A stretch of DNA of 64,000 nt from Planotetraspora kaengkrachanensis (lineage in GTDB: Bacteria; Actinomycetota; Actinomycetes; Streptosporangiales; Streptosporangiaceae). This document shows positions 52,641 through 61,378 of the stretch, one piece after another. The notes below the pieces were generated by a model, which ran no database searches, had not been told where the DNA came from, and worked only from the letters and a program-made list of their open reading frames with translations. The stretch spans positions 1 through 64,000 of the forward strand of contig NZ_BONV01000011.1 of NCBI RefSeq assembly GCF_016862895.1. Direction: 5' to 3'. The position numbers and the translations under genes were made by a program. Numbering within the stretch: the stretch's first letter is position 1; each line of letters starts with the position of its first letter.

Positions 52641-53939
52641 ATGCCCGCACCTGACGTGGCCGCTCTCCTCGCGGAACTGGAGCGCGCCGAGCCGGACACC
52701 GCCGACGCGGCACGGGTGGCCGTCGAATGGCTGACCGGCGGCGAAGCGCTGGAGACCATCAGCCAGCTCGATGTGTGCGAGTTCCTCTGGTACACGTTGC
52801 CGATCAAGGTCTCAGGTGACCGGCCGACCATCGCCCGGGCGCTCGGCGAGCTCCTCCGCCTCGGCGGACTGGGCCGGTACGCCGCGTTGTGCGACTCCCC
52901 TGTGACGGCTGAAATCCTGCGGGTCTACGCCCGGGACGGCGAGGAGGCCGGCGCCGCCGCCTACCACCAGGCGCTGGAGGAGACGGGGGTCCTGCCGCCC
53001 AACGTCGCGGAGCTGTCCTGGAGCTCGATCATGGGGCCGGAGGAGCTGGGCGCCCACCTCGCCTGCGCCGCCGCGCTGGAGCTGGCCATCGTGTCGGGCG
53101 ACCCGGTCGACCGCGGAACGCTGACCACCCGCTGGCTGACCTCTCCCCGCTCCGAGCTGGGCGGCGACTGCTGGCTGCACCGCGTCCACGGGGAGCGGCT
53201 CAACCGCTGGGTCCTCGGGCGCGGCAGCGCCCGCCGCGAGTTGGCCCAGCCCTTCGAGGTGCGGCTGCACGCCCCCGTGGCGGCGCCGTCCGGGACGTGC
53301 TTCGAGCCGCTCCGCTGGCTGCTGGCCCTCGCCGTGAACGGCGTGCCGCTGACGGAGAGGTCCAACCTCACCCGGGCGCTCGTCCTCGACGCCGTCGACC
53401 GTTTCGGCTGGGACGCCATGTCCACGCGGTCGGTGCGGAGCGAGGCCGACGTCCCCGCGCTGACCACGCTCAAGGAGATCGCCGTCCACGAGCTCGGGGC
53501 GCTGAGCCGTACGGGCCGGCGGCTCGAGCTGACACCCGTGGGACGCGCGCTGCTCGACGACCCGGTGGCGCTGTGGACGGAGGCGGCCCCCACGCTGCTG
53601 CTCCCGGCCCGGGGCGAGCACGACTTCGAGGTCTCCATCCGCGAGTCGGCTCTGATGCTGCTCGTGGACAACGGGCCGCTGCCCTACCGCGAGCTGAGCG
53701 AGCGCGTCGCCGACGTCGTCAACGGCGAGGGATGGCGCACGGCCGAAGGCGGCCAGGTCGCGCCGCCCGACCTGGCGGCGCCGCTCGGCGAGCTCCAGCG
53801 CCGTCTCGACGCCCTCGCCCTGCGCGCCGACTGCTCGTGGGACGCACCGTGGCGGCTGACCGGGGCGGGACGGTCCGCCGCGCTGGCCGCCCTGCGCGCC
53901 CGCGCCCTGCGGCCCCGCCAGTACGCCGGGATGGGCTGA
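52641..53939 (+). CDS. hypothetical protein, unrecognised family
   Basis: Protein of 432 aa with no signal peptide and no membrane segment. It is rich in Ala, Leu, Arg and Glu and looks mainly helical. The N-terminal third reads as a bundle (VAALLAELERAEPDTADAAR, then GELLRLGGLGRYAALCDS). The C-terminal part contains stretches resembling winged-helix segments, such as SALMLLVDNGPLPYRELSER. I recognise no catalytic motif. The ATG at 52641 begins the part with coherent composition. The gene stands alone, downstream of pmt and upstream of the RGYD-repeat gene, with no coupling to either. Confidence 0.7.
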   Translation: MPAPDVAALLAELERAEPDTADAARVAVEWLTGGEALETISQLDVCEFLWYTLPIKVSGDRPTIARALGELLRLGGLGRYAALCDSPVTAEILRVYARDGEEAGAAAYHQALEETGVLPPNVAELSWSSIMGPEELGAHLACAAALELAIVSGDPVDRGTLTTRWLTSPRSELGGDCWLHRVHGERLNRWVLGRGSARRELAQPFEVRLHAPVAAPSGTCFEPLRWLLALAVNGVPLTERSNLTRALVLDAVDRFGWDAMSTRSVRSEADVPALTTLKEIAVHELGALSRTGRRLELTPVGRALLDDPVALWTEAAPTLLLPARGEHDFEVSIRESALMLLVDNGPLPYRELSERVADVVNGEGWRTAEGGQVAPPDLAAPLGELQRRLDALALRADCSWDAPWRLTGAGRSAALAALRARALRPRQYAGMG

Positions 53940-54082
53940 ACCATCACCGAAAGATCCAAAACCGTACAATCCGATCATTTCGCAAACGTCGATGCGACGG
54001 GTGTGGAACCATCGTGCTCGCACCGCGCGAGCGGGATGAGAGTCGTCATCGCCCCTATGGCGGAGAGATGGGCCGGTCATCT

Positions 54083-54532
54083 ATGAGTGAGCGATTCGAC
54101 GTGGTCCTGCGGGGTTATGACCGGAAGCAGGTGGACGCGTTCTTCGAGCGTCTCGACGCTGACGCGGTCACCGCCGAAGAAGTGCGCAGGCCGCCGTTCC
54201 GGGTGGCGATGGTGGGCTACGACCGGCACCAGGTGTGGGACGCCGTCGAGGACCGTGTCGCGGCCCCGGCCGACGAACTCGGAGGGCACGTCGTGCATCC
54301 CGTGTCGTCCTCGTCCGACGAGACCTACGGCAAGGAGTTCGACCTGGTCCTGCGGGGCTACGACCGCCACCAGGTCAATGTGGTCCTCTCGCGGGTCGAG
54401 GCGGGCACCATCACCGCCGAAGAGTTGCGCCAGACCTCGTTCAAGGTCGCGATGCGGGGTTACGACCGGCACCAGGTGTGGGACGCCGTCAAGAACTTGG
54501 CCGACAAGCTCGACACGCGAACGGAGCAGTAG
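54083..54532 (+). CDS. small protein with four DivIVA-like RGYDxxQV motifs
   Basis: Protein of 149 aa. It consists of two homologous halves, each with two copies of the motif F-x-V-x-x-x-GYDRxQV: VVLRGYDRKQVDAFF, VAMVGYDRHQVWDAV, LVLRGYDRHQVNVVL and VAMRGYDRHQVWDAV. The motif resembles the N-terminal membrane-targeting segment of DivIVA/Wag31 proteins, but no long coiled coil follows. Each half also holds TAEEVRRPPF or TAEELRQTSF between its two copies. The start is uncertain: ATG at 54083 fits the first repeat, and an in-frame ATG at 54068 has GGAG very close. No function is known to me; binding curved membrane or a cell-pole protein is a guess. Confidence 0.72.
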   Translation: MSERFDVVLRGYDRKQVDAFFERLDADAVTAEEVRRPPFRVAMVGYDRHQVWDAVEDRVAAPADELGGHVVHPVSSSSDETYGKEFDLVLRGYDRHQVNVVLSRVEAGTITAEELRQTSFKVAMRGYDRHQVWDAVKNLADKLDTRTEQ

Positions 54533-54597
54533 GCCCGTCCGCCGGGCTCACTGCTCGTGATCATCGATCACCGCGGTCGCGTGGGAGAAGACTTCTC

Positions 54598-55644
54598 ATG
54601 AGCGTCGTCGCCCGTGCCCGCAGGCCGTACGAGGAACTCAGCCGCATCGGGCGGATGCGCCGGATGCGGCGACTGGCGGAGGTCGCGGTCGGCGCCTACC
54701 CCGTCGAGACCACGCGGATCACCCCGCTGACGCGCGGCTTCAACACGACCTTCCGGGTCGACACCGCCGACGGCGGACGGCACGTCCTCCGGATCCAGCG
54801 CACCGGCGGTCCTTCGCCCGAGATGGTCCGCTCCGAGATGACGTGGCTCGCGGCGCTGCGCCGGGACACCGGCCTCGTGGTACCGGAGCCGGTGCCCACC
54901 CGCGACGGCGATCTGCTGACCGTCGCGGAAGCCGAAGGCGTCCCCGGGACGCGAAGCTGTGTGCTGTACCGATGGGTCAACGGCAGGTTCGCCGACGACA
55001 GGCTGACTCCGGCGCATCTCGAGCGGGTGGGCGCGCTCATGGCGCGCCTGCAGTCGCACGGAGCCGAATTCGCCGCACCCGAGGGGTTCCATCGCGGCGC
55101 GGTCGATCACGTCACCTCGTTCGGGCGCACCCAGGACGACGGACTGTCACCCGAGGTGGCCGCGCGCGCCGCGGCCCTCGTCGACGACGTGCATTCATCC
55201 GGCGGCGGGCCGATCGTCCAGGCGGTGATCGAGCGGGCCCGGACGGCCCGCGACTCGCTCGGCAGGGATCCTGCGGTGTTCGGGCTGATCCACGCCGATC
55301 TCCACCAGGAGAACTACCTGTTCCACCGCGGCGAGGCCCGGGCCATCGACTTCGACGACTGCGGCTACGGGCCGTACGTCTACGACCTCGCGGTGACGCT
55401 CAGCGAGCTGAAGCGCAGGCCCGACTATCCGGACCTGCGCTCCGCCCTGCTGTACGGCTACCGCGGGGTCCGTCCGCTGCCCGCGTCGCACGAGCGGCTC
55501 ATCGACGTCTTCATCGCGCTGCGGGCGGTGCAACTGATGATGTGGACGGTCGAGCACCGAGATCAGCCGATGTTCCGCGAGGCGTGGGCCACGTCGGCGA
55601 CCCGGACACTGGACTGGTTGAGATCCTTCCTGGACGGCGCCTGA
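54598..55644 (+). CDS. phosphotransferase family protein (APH/SrkA-like)
   Basis: Protein of 348 aa with the aminoglycoside/choline-kinase fold. A beta-strand lysine-equivalent region is HVLRIQRTGG. The catalytic loop is LIHADLHQENYLFHRGE (about 230-246), followed by AIDFDDCGYGPYVYDLA with the metal-binding Asp. The Arg-rich start (SRIGRMRRMRRLAEVA) and the VDVFIALRAVQLM-like end fit the SrkA/YihE or homoserine-kinase-like subgroup. It phosphorylates a small molecule or a protein; no substrate can be named. GGGAGAAG precedes the ATG at 54598. Confidence 0.82.
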   Translation: MSVVARARRPYEELSRIGRMRRMRRLAEVAVGAYPVETTRITPLTRGFNTTFRVDTADGGRHVLRIQRTGGPSPEMVRSEMTWLAALRRDTGLVVPEPVPTRDGDLLTVAEAEGVPGTRSCVLYRWVNGRFADDRLTPAHLERVGALMARLQSHGAEFAAPEGFHRGAVDHVTSFGRTQDDGLSPEVAARAAALVDDVHSSGGGPIVQAVIERARTARDSLGRDPAVFGLIHADLHQENYLFHRGEARAIDFDDCGYGPYVYDLAVTLSELKRRPDYPDLRSALLYGYRGVRPLPASHERLIDVFIALRAVQLMMWTVEHRDQPMFREAWATSATRTLDWLRSFLDGA

Positions 55645-55652
55645 GCCGTCCT

Positions 55653-56531
55653 TCAGACCTTCTGTCTCGTACGGCGAGCCGCCACGAACGACGCGAGCAC
55701 GAGCAGGGTGAGCAGGCCCCAGTAGGCGAAGCCCTTTCTGCCGTGCATGGCCAGGTTCTCGCCCAGGTACGTCAGGCCGGGGATCAGATAGAGGGCCGCG
55801 GCGAGCGCCCACCTGGCATCCCTGACCGCGATCGTCGCCCAGACCACGGCTCCGAGCACCAGCACCTCGACGCCCGCGCGGAAGAGCATCCACGGCAACA
55901 TCTCGTCGTAGGAGTGGAAGACGAACTGGAGCCCCCAGCAGAGCGCCGGAATCAGGAGCCACGCCCACGATCGAGCGGGAAGACCCTTTCCTGGCCGCAC
56001 CGCGAGCACGGCCAGGCCGGCGACGATCACCCAGAAGGGCATCATGTTCGACACCTCGCCGTAGCCGGGACCGAAGTCGGCCACCTGCCACGTGTCGCCA
56101 TGCAGGACCAGGAAACGGCTCGCATCGAGTGCGGCGATCAGGGCAAGGGGAAGTGCCAGCCGCGCCCATCCACGGATGATCGCCACCATCAGCACGATCG
56201 CGCCGAGGGTCCAGATCGGCCGGACGACATACCCCGGGTCCGCCCAGACGTCGATTTTCATCGCGAATGTGGTCGTCGCGACGGCGAGTACGCCCAACTG
56301 GAGCCCGTCCGCCCACCAGGGCGCCCCCGCGGCCCTGGCGTTCCTGGCATGGGCGGCGAAACCGCCGGCGATCAGTGCGAAGGCCTCCCTGAGCGAGGGA
56401 CGCCGCGCCTCAGGGCCTGATGCCGCCATCAGCGTGCTGACGAGCTCCTCGCCGTGCCACTCGCGATAGACCTTGGGATACGCCCTGAGCAGGCTCCGGT
56501 AGCGCCGTTCCAGCGCACTCGCGGCGCTCAT
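55653..56531 (-). CDS. multi-pass membrane protein paired with PadR regulator
   Basis: Protein of 292 aa. The N-terminal 60 residues are soluble (SALERRYRSLLRAYPKVYRE), a start often seen in membrane proteins encoded next to PadR genes. About seven or eight hydrophobic segments follow, and the C-terminus is basic (ARRTRQKV). ATGA coupling with the upstream PadR gene makes them one operon. In such pairs the regulator usually responds to envelope or antibiotic stress and the membrane protein is the target. No transport motif is visible. Confidence 0.8.
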   Translation of the reverse strand: MSAASALERRYRSLLRAYPKVYREWHGEELVSTLMAASGPEARRPSLREAFALIAGGFAAHARNARAAGAPWWADGLQLGVLAVATTTFAMKIDVWADPGYVVRPIWTLGAIVLMVAIIRGWARLALPLALIAALDASRFLVLHGDTWQVADFGPGYGEVSNMMPFWVIVAGLAVLAVRPGKGLPARSWAWLLIPALCWGLQFVFHSYDEMLPWMLFRAGVEVLVLGAVVWATIAVRDARWALAAALYLIPGLTYLGENLAMHGRKGFAYWGLLTLLVLASFVAARRTRQKV

Positions 56532-56848
56532 GCGCCCACCACCGAGATCTGGCCCGTGACGACCCTGGCGGCCTGCTGCAGGCGCACCGCCTCCTGGCGG
56601 ACGGCGACGACGCCGTCGTCGGTGATCCGGTAGTAACGTCGCGGCCGTCCGTCGACGACCTCTTCCCTGTCCACCACCACCAGGCCAGCCTCAGCGAGCC
56701 GGTCGAGCGCGCCGTACAGGGTTCCGACGGCGAGCTTCACCCGCCCGGCGGACTGTTCGCCGGCGCGTTTGATGATCCCGTAGCCGTGAAGCGGAGCTTC
56801 GAGAAGTGCGGCGAGTATGAAGTACGTCGCCTCCGTCATCTTGGTCAT
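56528..56848 (-). CDS. PadR-family transcriptional regulator
   Basis: Protein of 106 aa. The PadR winged helix is complete: TEATYFILAALLEAPLHGYG, then IIKRAGEQSAGRVKLAVGTL and YGALDRLAEAGLVVVDREE, ending in RRYYRITDDGVVAVRQEAVR. A 31-base perfect palindrome begins only six bases upstream of the ATG at 56848, so it probably represses itself and its coupled membrane protein. No ribosome box is visible before 56848 or the next ATG at 56839; with the operator so close, a very short or absent leader is likely. Confidence 0.9.
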   Translation of the reverse strand: MTKMTEATYFILAALLEAPLHGYGIIKRAGEQSAGRVKLAVGTLYGALDRLAEAGLVVVDREEVVDGRPRRYYRITDDGVVAVRQEAVRLQQAARVVTGQISVVGA

Positions 56849-56853
56849 ACAGG

Positions 56854-56884
56854 GGACCATATATCGGGTCCCGATATATGGTCC
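56854..56884. promoter_or_regulatory. 31-base perfect palindrome, PadR operator
   Basis: GGACCATATATCGGG and CCCGATATATGGTCC are exact reverse complements around one T. It overlaps the expected promoter of the PadR gene and lies about 80 bases from the divergent amidohydrolase ATG, so it could control both. Confidence 0.85.
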
Positions 56885-56963
56885 ACCGGTTTGCGCGGAA
56901 TGCCACCGGATCCCCACCCCCGGCGGCGGACGGCCTCGGCCGCCCTCGTTAACGTGTGGCGCT

Positions 56964-57905
56964 ATGACGGAGCCGATCAGACGGGTGGTCCCGCTCCCGG
57001 ACGGTCAGACCGGCGACACCCCGGCGGACGACGTGACGCCCGTGACGGGATTCTGGCGGGCCCTCGGCCTGCCCGGCCTGATCGACGTGCACACCCACTT
57101 CATGCCGGAGCGCGTGCTCGCCAAGGTGTGGGCCTACTTCGACGCCGCTGGACCCCTGGTCGGCCGCGAGTGGCCGATCACCTACCGGCTCGCGGAGGAG
57201 GACCGGGTCGAGCGCCTCCGCGCCTACGGCCTGCGGGCGTTCACCTCGATGCTCTATCCCCACAAGCCCGACATGGCGGCGTGGCTGAACTCCTGGGCCG
57301 CCGACTTCGCCGCCCGCACTCCCGGCTGCCTGCACACCGCGACGTTCTTCCCCGAACCGGACGCCACGCAGTACGTGACGCGTGCCGTCGAGTCGGGCGC
57401 CCGCGTATTCAAAGCACATCTCCAGGTGGGCGCCTACGACCCGAACGACCCGCTTCTCGACGACGTCTGGGGGCTGCTCGAGGACGCGGGCATACCGGTC
57501 GTGACGCACTGCGGGTCCGGCCCGGCCCCCGGTCCGCACACCGGCCCGGGCCCGATAGCCGCCCTGCTCACCCGGCACCCCCGCCTGCGGCTGGTCATCG
57601 CCCACATGGGCACCCCCGAATACGCCGAGTTCCTCGCCCTGGCCGTACGGCACCCGCGGGTCCACCTGGACACGACGATGGCCTTCACGCGTTTCACCGA
57701 GGAGACCGCGCCGTTCCCCCGTGAGGCGGTTCCCCTCCTGCTGGACCTCCAGGACCGCATCCTGCTCGGCACCGACTTCCCCAACATCCCCTATCCGTAC
57801 GGCGAGGCCCTCCAGGCGCTGGCCGACCTGGAACTCGGGGACGACTGGCTGCGCGACGTCTGCCACGACAACGCCGCCAGGCTTTTCACGATCGAACGAC
57901 CCTGA
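56964..57905 (+). CDS. amidohydrolase-family (PF04909-type) metal-dependent hydrolase
   Basis: Protein of 313 aa with a TIM-barrel amidohydrolase pattern: IDVHTHFMPERVLAK (H-x-H, about 38), VFKAHLQVGAYDPNDP, PVVTHCGSGPAPGP, LVIAHMGTPEYAEF and ILLGTDFPNIPYPYGE. This is the amidohydrolase-2 group, which includes decarboxylases and hydrolases of small carboxylates or amides. Substrate unknown. It is divergent from the PadR gene with the palindromic operator between them. The ATG at 56964 is the first start before the conserved domain. Confidence 0.85.
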   Translation: MTEPIRRVVPLPDGQTGDTPADDVTPVTGFWRALGLPGLIDVHTHFMPERVLAKVWAYFDAAGPLVGREWPITYRLAEEDRVERLRAYGLRAFTSMLYPHKPDMAAWLNSWAADFAARTPGCLHTATFFPEPDATQYVTRAVESGARVFKAHLQVGAYDPNDPLLDDVWGLLEDAGIPVVTHCGSGPAPGPHTGPGPIAALLTRHPRLRLVIAHMGTPEYAEFLALAVRHPRVHLDTTMAFTRFTEETAPFPREAVPLLLDLQDRILLGTDFPNIPYPYGEALQALADLELGDDWLRDVCHDNAARLFTIERP

Positions 57906-57963
57906 CCGAAGAGGTTTCGCCCTCGAGACTCCGTGCCGCCCCCCGAGATTCCTGGAGCCCAGC

Positions 57964-58560
57964 ATGACGGTCACCGCCGACGACCTGGACACGGCGATCT
58001 CCCATGTAGTCGCCGCGCTCGGCCCGGCCACCGGCGACGACTGGTCCGTGCCCGCGGGCACGCTGGACTGGGACTGCCGGCGGACGGCCGAGCACATCGG
58101 CGACTGCCTGATGTCCTACGCCGGTCAGCTCGTGACGCGGCCGGCCGGCAGGTATGTGCGTTTCGAAGCCACCGCCGACGAGGACGCCTCCGCCGCCGAG
58201 GTGCTGGAGTTCGCCGAGACCGGGGCGCGCATCCTGATCGCCGCGGTGCTCACGGCCTCACCGGATGCGCGGGCGTACCACCCCACCGGGATGGCCGACC
58301 CCGAGGGATTCGCCGCCATGGGCTGCGTCGAGGCGCTGCTCCATGGCCAGGACATCGCACATGGTCTCGGCGTCACGTACGAACCGCCACTCGACGTGTG
58401 CGCACGCGTGCTCGCCCGGATGTTCCCGCAGGCGGCGGTCGATCTCGAGGGCGTCGACCCCTGGCGGGCGCTGCTGTTTTCTACGGGACGCATCGAGTTG
58501 CCGGGCCGTCCTCGTCTGGAGCAGTGGCGCTGGCGTGGCGCCCCATTGAGCGAGCAATGA
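57964..58560 (+). CDS. DinB/mycothiol-dependent enzyme-like protein
   Basis: Protein of 198 aa of the maleylpyruvate-isomerase N-terminal/DinB-like four-helix type. The metal-binding histidines are suggested by RRTAEHIGDCLMSYAGQL (about 40-57) and ALLHGQDIAHGLGV (about 123-136). Members use mycothiol or a divalent metal in isomerisation or transfer reactions. GGAG eight bases before the ATG at 57964 supports the start. The amidohydrolase ends 58 bases upstream and may be on the same transcript. Confidence 0.72.
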   Translation: MTVTADDLDTAISHVVAALGPATGDDWSVPAGTLDWDCRRTAEHIGDCLMSYAGQLVTRPAGRYVRFEATADEDASAAEVLEFAETGARILIAAVLTASPDARAYHPTGMADPEGFAAMGCVEALLHGQDIAHGLGVTYEPPLDVCARVLARMFPQAAVDLEGVDPWRALLFSTGRIELPGRPRLEQWRWRGAPLSEQ

Positions 58561-58790
58561 ACCGCTTCCGGCGATCTCTCCTCGCAGGCCGGTCCACGTG
58601 AGGCCGGCGAGATCGGATTCTCCGCGAGGCGTTCTCCGGTGCGAACAGGTCGAAGGACCTACAGCGATCTGCATGTGAAGATCAGGCGGCTGAAAGCACG
58701 CTGCAATCGGCCCGGCCTATCACTGGTGATGGAAGCCCCCTTCGACACGGCGCCCCAGCGGGCAGTGTCACCATCACATGGGAGATCTCG

Positions 58791-59432
58791 ATGAACCGCA
58801 CCGTCCGCCTGCTCGGAGTCGCCGCCACCGCCGGTGCCGTCGCCTTCGGCGTCCCGGCTCTGAGCACTCCTGCGAACGCGTCGACCCCGGCCCCGCCCCG
58901 GTGCGACATCGCGGCAGACTACTACGACAGGGCCCCCGCTCCCGGCACTGGTCCGTTGGCCGCGTTCTTCAACATGAGGATCGACGACGCGGTGCAGTGC
59001 CTCATCAACGAAGAGCGCGCCAAGGCCGGGTTACCCGCGCTCACGCGGAACCATGTTCTGTCCGGCGCGGCCCTTTCACACGCTCGCGCCGCCGTGAACC
59101 AGAAGTGGTGGGGGCCGGGCGCCGACTCGCACACCAACCCGCTTACCGGCTCAACGCCCGCCAGTCGCATCACGGACGCGAAATACTGCCCGAAGCCGAT
59201 CTCGTGGGCTTGGGCCGAGACCACCTACACCGGCTGGGGCGGTCAGGGCACCCCGAGGGCCGCCGTCCACTGGTGGGTGTACGTCAGCACGGCCGGTCAC
59301 CGCGAGATCATCCTCAGTCCGTCGCTGACCGAGATGGGCGTGCAGGGTGAAGCCGGGGCGGCGGACGCGGCCGGCAAGGGCGCGAGCGGCGGGGGAACCT
59401 ACGTCGTGGACTTCGGGCGCTGTCAGCAATAG
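58791..59432 (+). CDS. secreted CAP-domain (SCP/PR-1-like) protein
   Basis: Protein of 213 aa. A signal peptide of about 30 residues ends in ANA-STP. The CAP fold is indicated by CLINEERAKAGLPALTRN, LSGAALSHARAAVNQKWWG, the ISWAWAETTYTG strand and AGHREIILSPSLTEMGVQ. Cysteines at the ends of the domain may pair. Bacterial CAP proteins are secreted and their function is mostly unknown. GGGAGATCTCG precedes the ATG at 58791. A strong hairpin lies 66 bases after its stop. Confidence 0.9.
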   Translation: MNRTVRLLGVAATAGAVAFGVPALSTPANASTPAPPRCDIAADYYDRAPAPGTGPLAAFFNMRIDDAVQCLINEERAKAGLPALTRNHVLSGAALSHARAAVNQKWWGPGADSHTNPLTGSTPASRITDAKYCPKPISWAWAETTYTGWGGQGTPRAAVHWWVYVSTAGHREIILSPSLTEMGVQGEAGAADAAGKGASGGGTYVVDFGRCQQ

Positions 59433-59497
59433 CACGGACGGCCGGCGGAGTCGAAGCCGCGGCCATCGCCGAACCACCGTCGCCAGGAGACCGGAAG

Positions 59498-59524
59498 GGC
59501 CGGCCCCGCTGAACGGGACCGGCC
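59498..59524 (+). terminator. strong GC hairpin after the CAP-domain gene
   Basis: GGCCGGCCCCG and CGGGACCGGCC pair with a single mismatch around CTGAA. No U-tract follows, as is common in high-GC actinomycetes. The rest of the 329-base gap to the next gene (59762) shows no coding signal I can support. Confidence 0.55.
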
Positions 59525-59761
59525 TCTGACGTGGAGTCGGACGCGAGTTGGCGACGTAGGCGAGGTCCCGAATCTCCACGCCGGCGTCGAAATGATCGAC
59601 CCTGCTTACGGCCGCGGCACATCTGACCTGGGAAGTCGGCACGCCAGTTTGCGTTCTTGTGGCCGGCAGGTTGCCGGGTCTCCGCCGAGCGAAGGCGCGA
59701 AGCGCGTCCGCCCGAGGGAAACCCGATTCAGGATTCCGGGAACGGCTGGTTGGATGGGCGG

Positions 59762-60535
59762 ATGGAATCCTCCCGGCTTCTGAGCTGCCTCAAGAACGAC
59801 TTCGCCCTACTGCGCTCGGCCGTCGTCGGCGCCGATCCGTCGGCCCGCGTGCCCTCCTGCCCCGACTGGTCCGTGGGCGACCTCGCGGACCACGTGGCGA
59901 AGGTCTATCTGCACAAGGCCGAGTGCATCCGGCTCGGAGCGTTTCCCGACGAGTGGCCCCCCGGCGTGCTCGACGCCGATCCCGTCGTCTCCCTGGACAG
60001 AACCTACGAGGCCCTGATCGGGCAGTTCTCCGCGCACTCTCCCGCCGATCCCGCGGCCACCTGGCACGAGCCCGACCAGACCGTAGGCTTCTGGATCCGC
60101 CGCATGGCTCAGGAGACGGTGATCCATCGCGTCGACGCCGAGCTCGCGGCAGGGCTTCCGGTCTCCCCGATTCCCGACGATCTCGCCTTCGACGGGATCG
60201 ACGAGGTGCTGAAGCTCTTCCTCGGCTACGGGAGCACCCGCTGGCTGGACGACTTCGGCACGCTGCTCGACGCGCCGGACGAGCGGCCGATCGCCGTGTC
60301 CATGAGTCACCACGCCTGGACGCTCACGGCTGTGGGGGGCCGCGGCGCGCAGCCCGGACACGTGGACGTGAAGGACTCGGCCACCGGCTTCGACGGAGAG
60401 GCCCTGGTGAGCGGTGACGCGGTCCCGCTCCTGCTGTGGCTCTGGAACCGGGGCGACGACGCGTCCGTGCGCGTATCCGGTGACCGCGACCTGCTGAAGC
60501 AGTTCGACGCCCTGCGGATCGCCGCGACGCAGTGA
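59762..60535 (+). CDS. maleylpyruvate isomerase family mycothiol-dependent enzyme
   Basis: Protein of 257 aa. The N-terminal MDMPI domain contains the classic VPSCPDWSVGDLADHVAKVY (first His ligand, about 43) and AQETVIHRVDAELAAG (second His, about 121). The C-terminal part is a small alpha/beta domain with AVPLLLWLWNRGD-like ending, typical of the two-domain family. The reaction is not known for this subgroup. The ATG at 59762 follows GGATGGGCGG; the open frame upstream has no similarity. Confidence 0.87.
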   Translation: MESSRLLSCLKNDFALLRSAVVGADPSARVPSCPDWSVGDLADHVAKVYLHKAECIRLGAFPDEWPPGVLDADPVVSLDRTYEALIGQFSAHSPADPAATWHEPDQTVGFWIRRMAQETVIHRVDAELAAGLPVSPIPDDLAFDGIDEVLKLFLGYGSTRWLDDFGTLLDAPDERPIAVSMSHHAWTLTAVGGRGAQPGHVDVKDSATGFDGEALVSGDAVPLLLWLWNRGDDASVRVSGDRDLLKQFDALRIAATQ

Positions 60536-60652
60536 ATCGCCAGGTCACATGAGCGGCGGGGCCGGACAGGCCCGCCGGTCTTCGTCGTCTGCCTATACCT
60601 GCTGGGCAACGGCGTCCTCTTCCTGATCTTCTCGGCCCTGCCGACGCGGGCA

Positions 60653-61276
60653 TCACGCCTCCCGAATGCTGACGGCGGCGCGGCGGCTGCGAGGAGTCTC
60701 GATTTCGTCGACGAGCGCGATCGCGAAGTCCGCATAGGTGATCCGGCTGGCCGGGTCTCCGTGCTCAGCGATCCGGTATCGGCCGGTGCGCGCGCCGTCA
60801 TGGTTGAAGTCGCCCGCCGGCGCGACATATGCCCAGTCAAGGTCGCAGGACCGAAGGGCGTCGAGTCCCGCCGCGTGACCGAGGTAGAAGGCGCGGTATT
60901 CGTTCGGATAGCCGGGCTCGTCCATCAGGGGAACGCCCGACGGCCCCGGCATGATGGACGCCAGGCCGGCCGCGACCAGGCGCCGCACACCCGCCTTCCC
61001 CAGACCGGTGGCCAGGGCACGCACCGACATGGTGAAGAAGTCGTGCGGCGGCACGGACAGGTCGACGGCAGCAGTGATGACGGCGTCATGCCCTGCGGCC
61101 GCGTGCTCGATGCTCACTTCGTCCGTGACGTCGCCCTGTACCACCCGGACGCCGGGCAGGTCGCTGTGGCCTGCGGGATCGCGCACCACAGAGGTGACCT
61201 GGTGGCCACGCCGGTGCGCCTCGGCGACGGCCTGCCGACCTGCGCGGCCACCCGCGCCGAAGACCACGATGTTCAT
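60653..61276 (-). CDS. NAD(P)-binding oxidoreductase (atypical SDR)
   Basis: Protein of 207 aa. The Rossmann start MNIVVFGAGGRAGRQAVAEA has the GxxGxxG loop, followed by VTSVVRDPAG and VVQGDVTD, the NmrA/atypical short-chain dehydrogenase pattern. The C-terminal part (YVAPAGDFNHDG, ITYADFAIALVDEIE) matches small NAD(P)H-binding proteins. AAAGGTGG stands before the ATG at 61276. It is divergent from an HxlR regulator with 102 bases between, the usual arrangement for a redox- or electrophile-responsive pair. Confidence 0.88.
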   Translation of the reverse strand: MNIVVFGAGGRAGRQAVAEAHRRGHQVTSVVRDPAGHSDLPGVRVVQGDVTDEVSIEHAAAGHDAVITAAVDLSVPPHDFFTMSVRALATGLGKAGVRRLVAAGLASIMPGPSGVPLMDEPGYPNEYRAFYLGHAAGLDALRSCDLDWAYVAPAGDFNHDGARTGRYRIAEHGDPASRITYADFAIALVDEIETPRSRRAAVSIREA

Positions 61277-61378
61277 GATTGGCCACCTTTCACCAGGGCC
61301 GGAGTCCGAATGCTCGGGCACTTCGCGGACGCTATCGGTGGCTGCGGTTACCACAGGGATACCGGCTATCGTGAGGCC

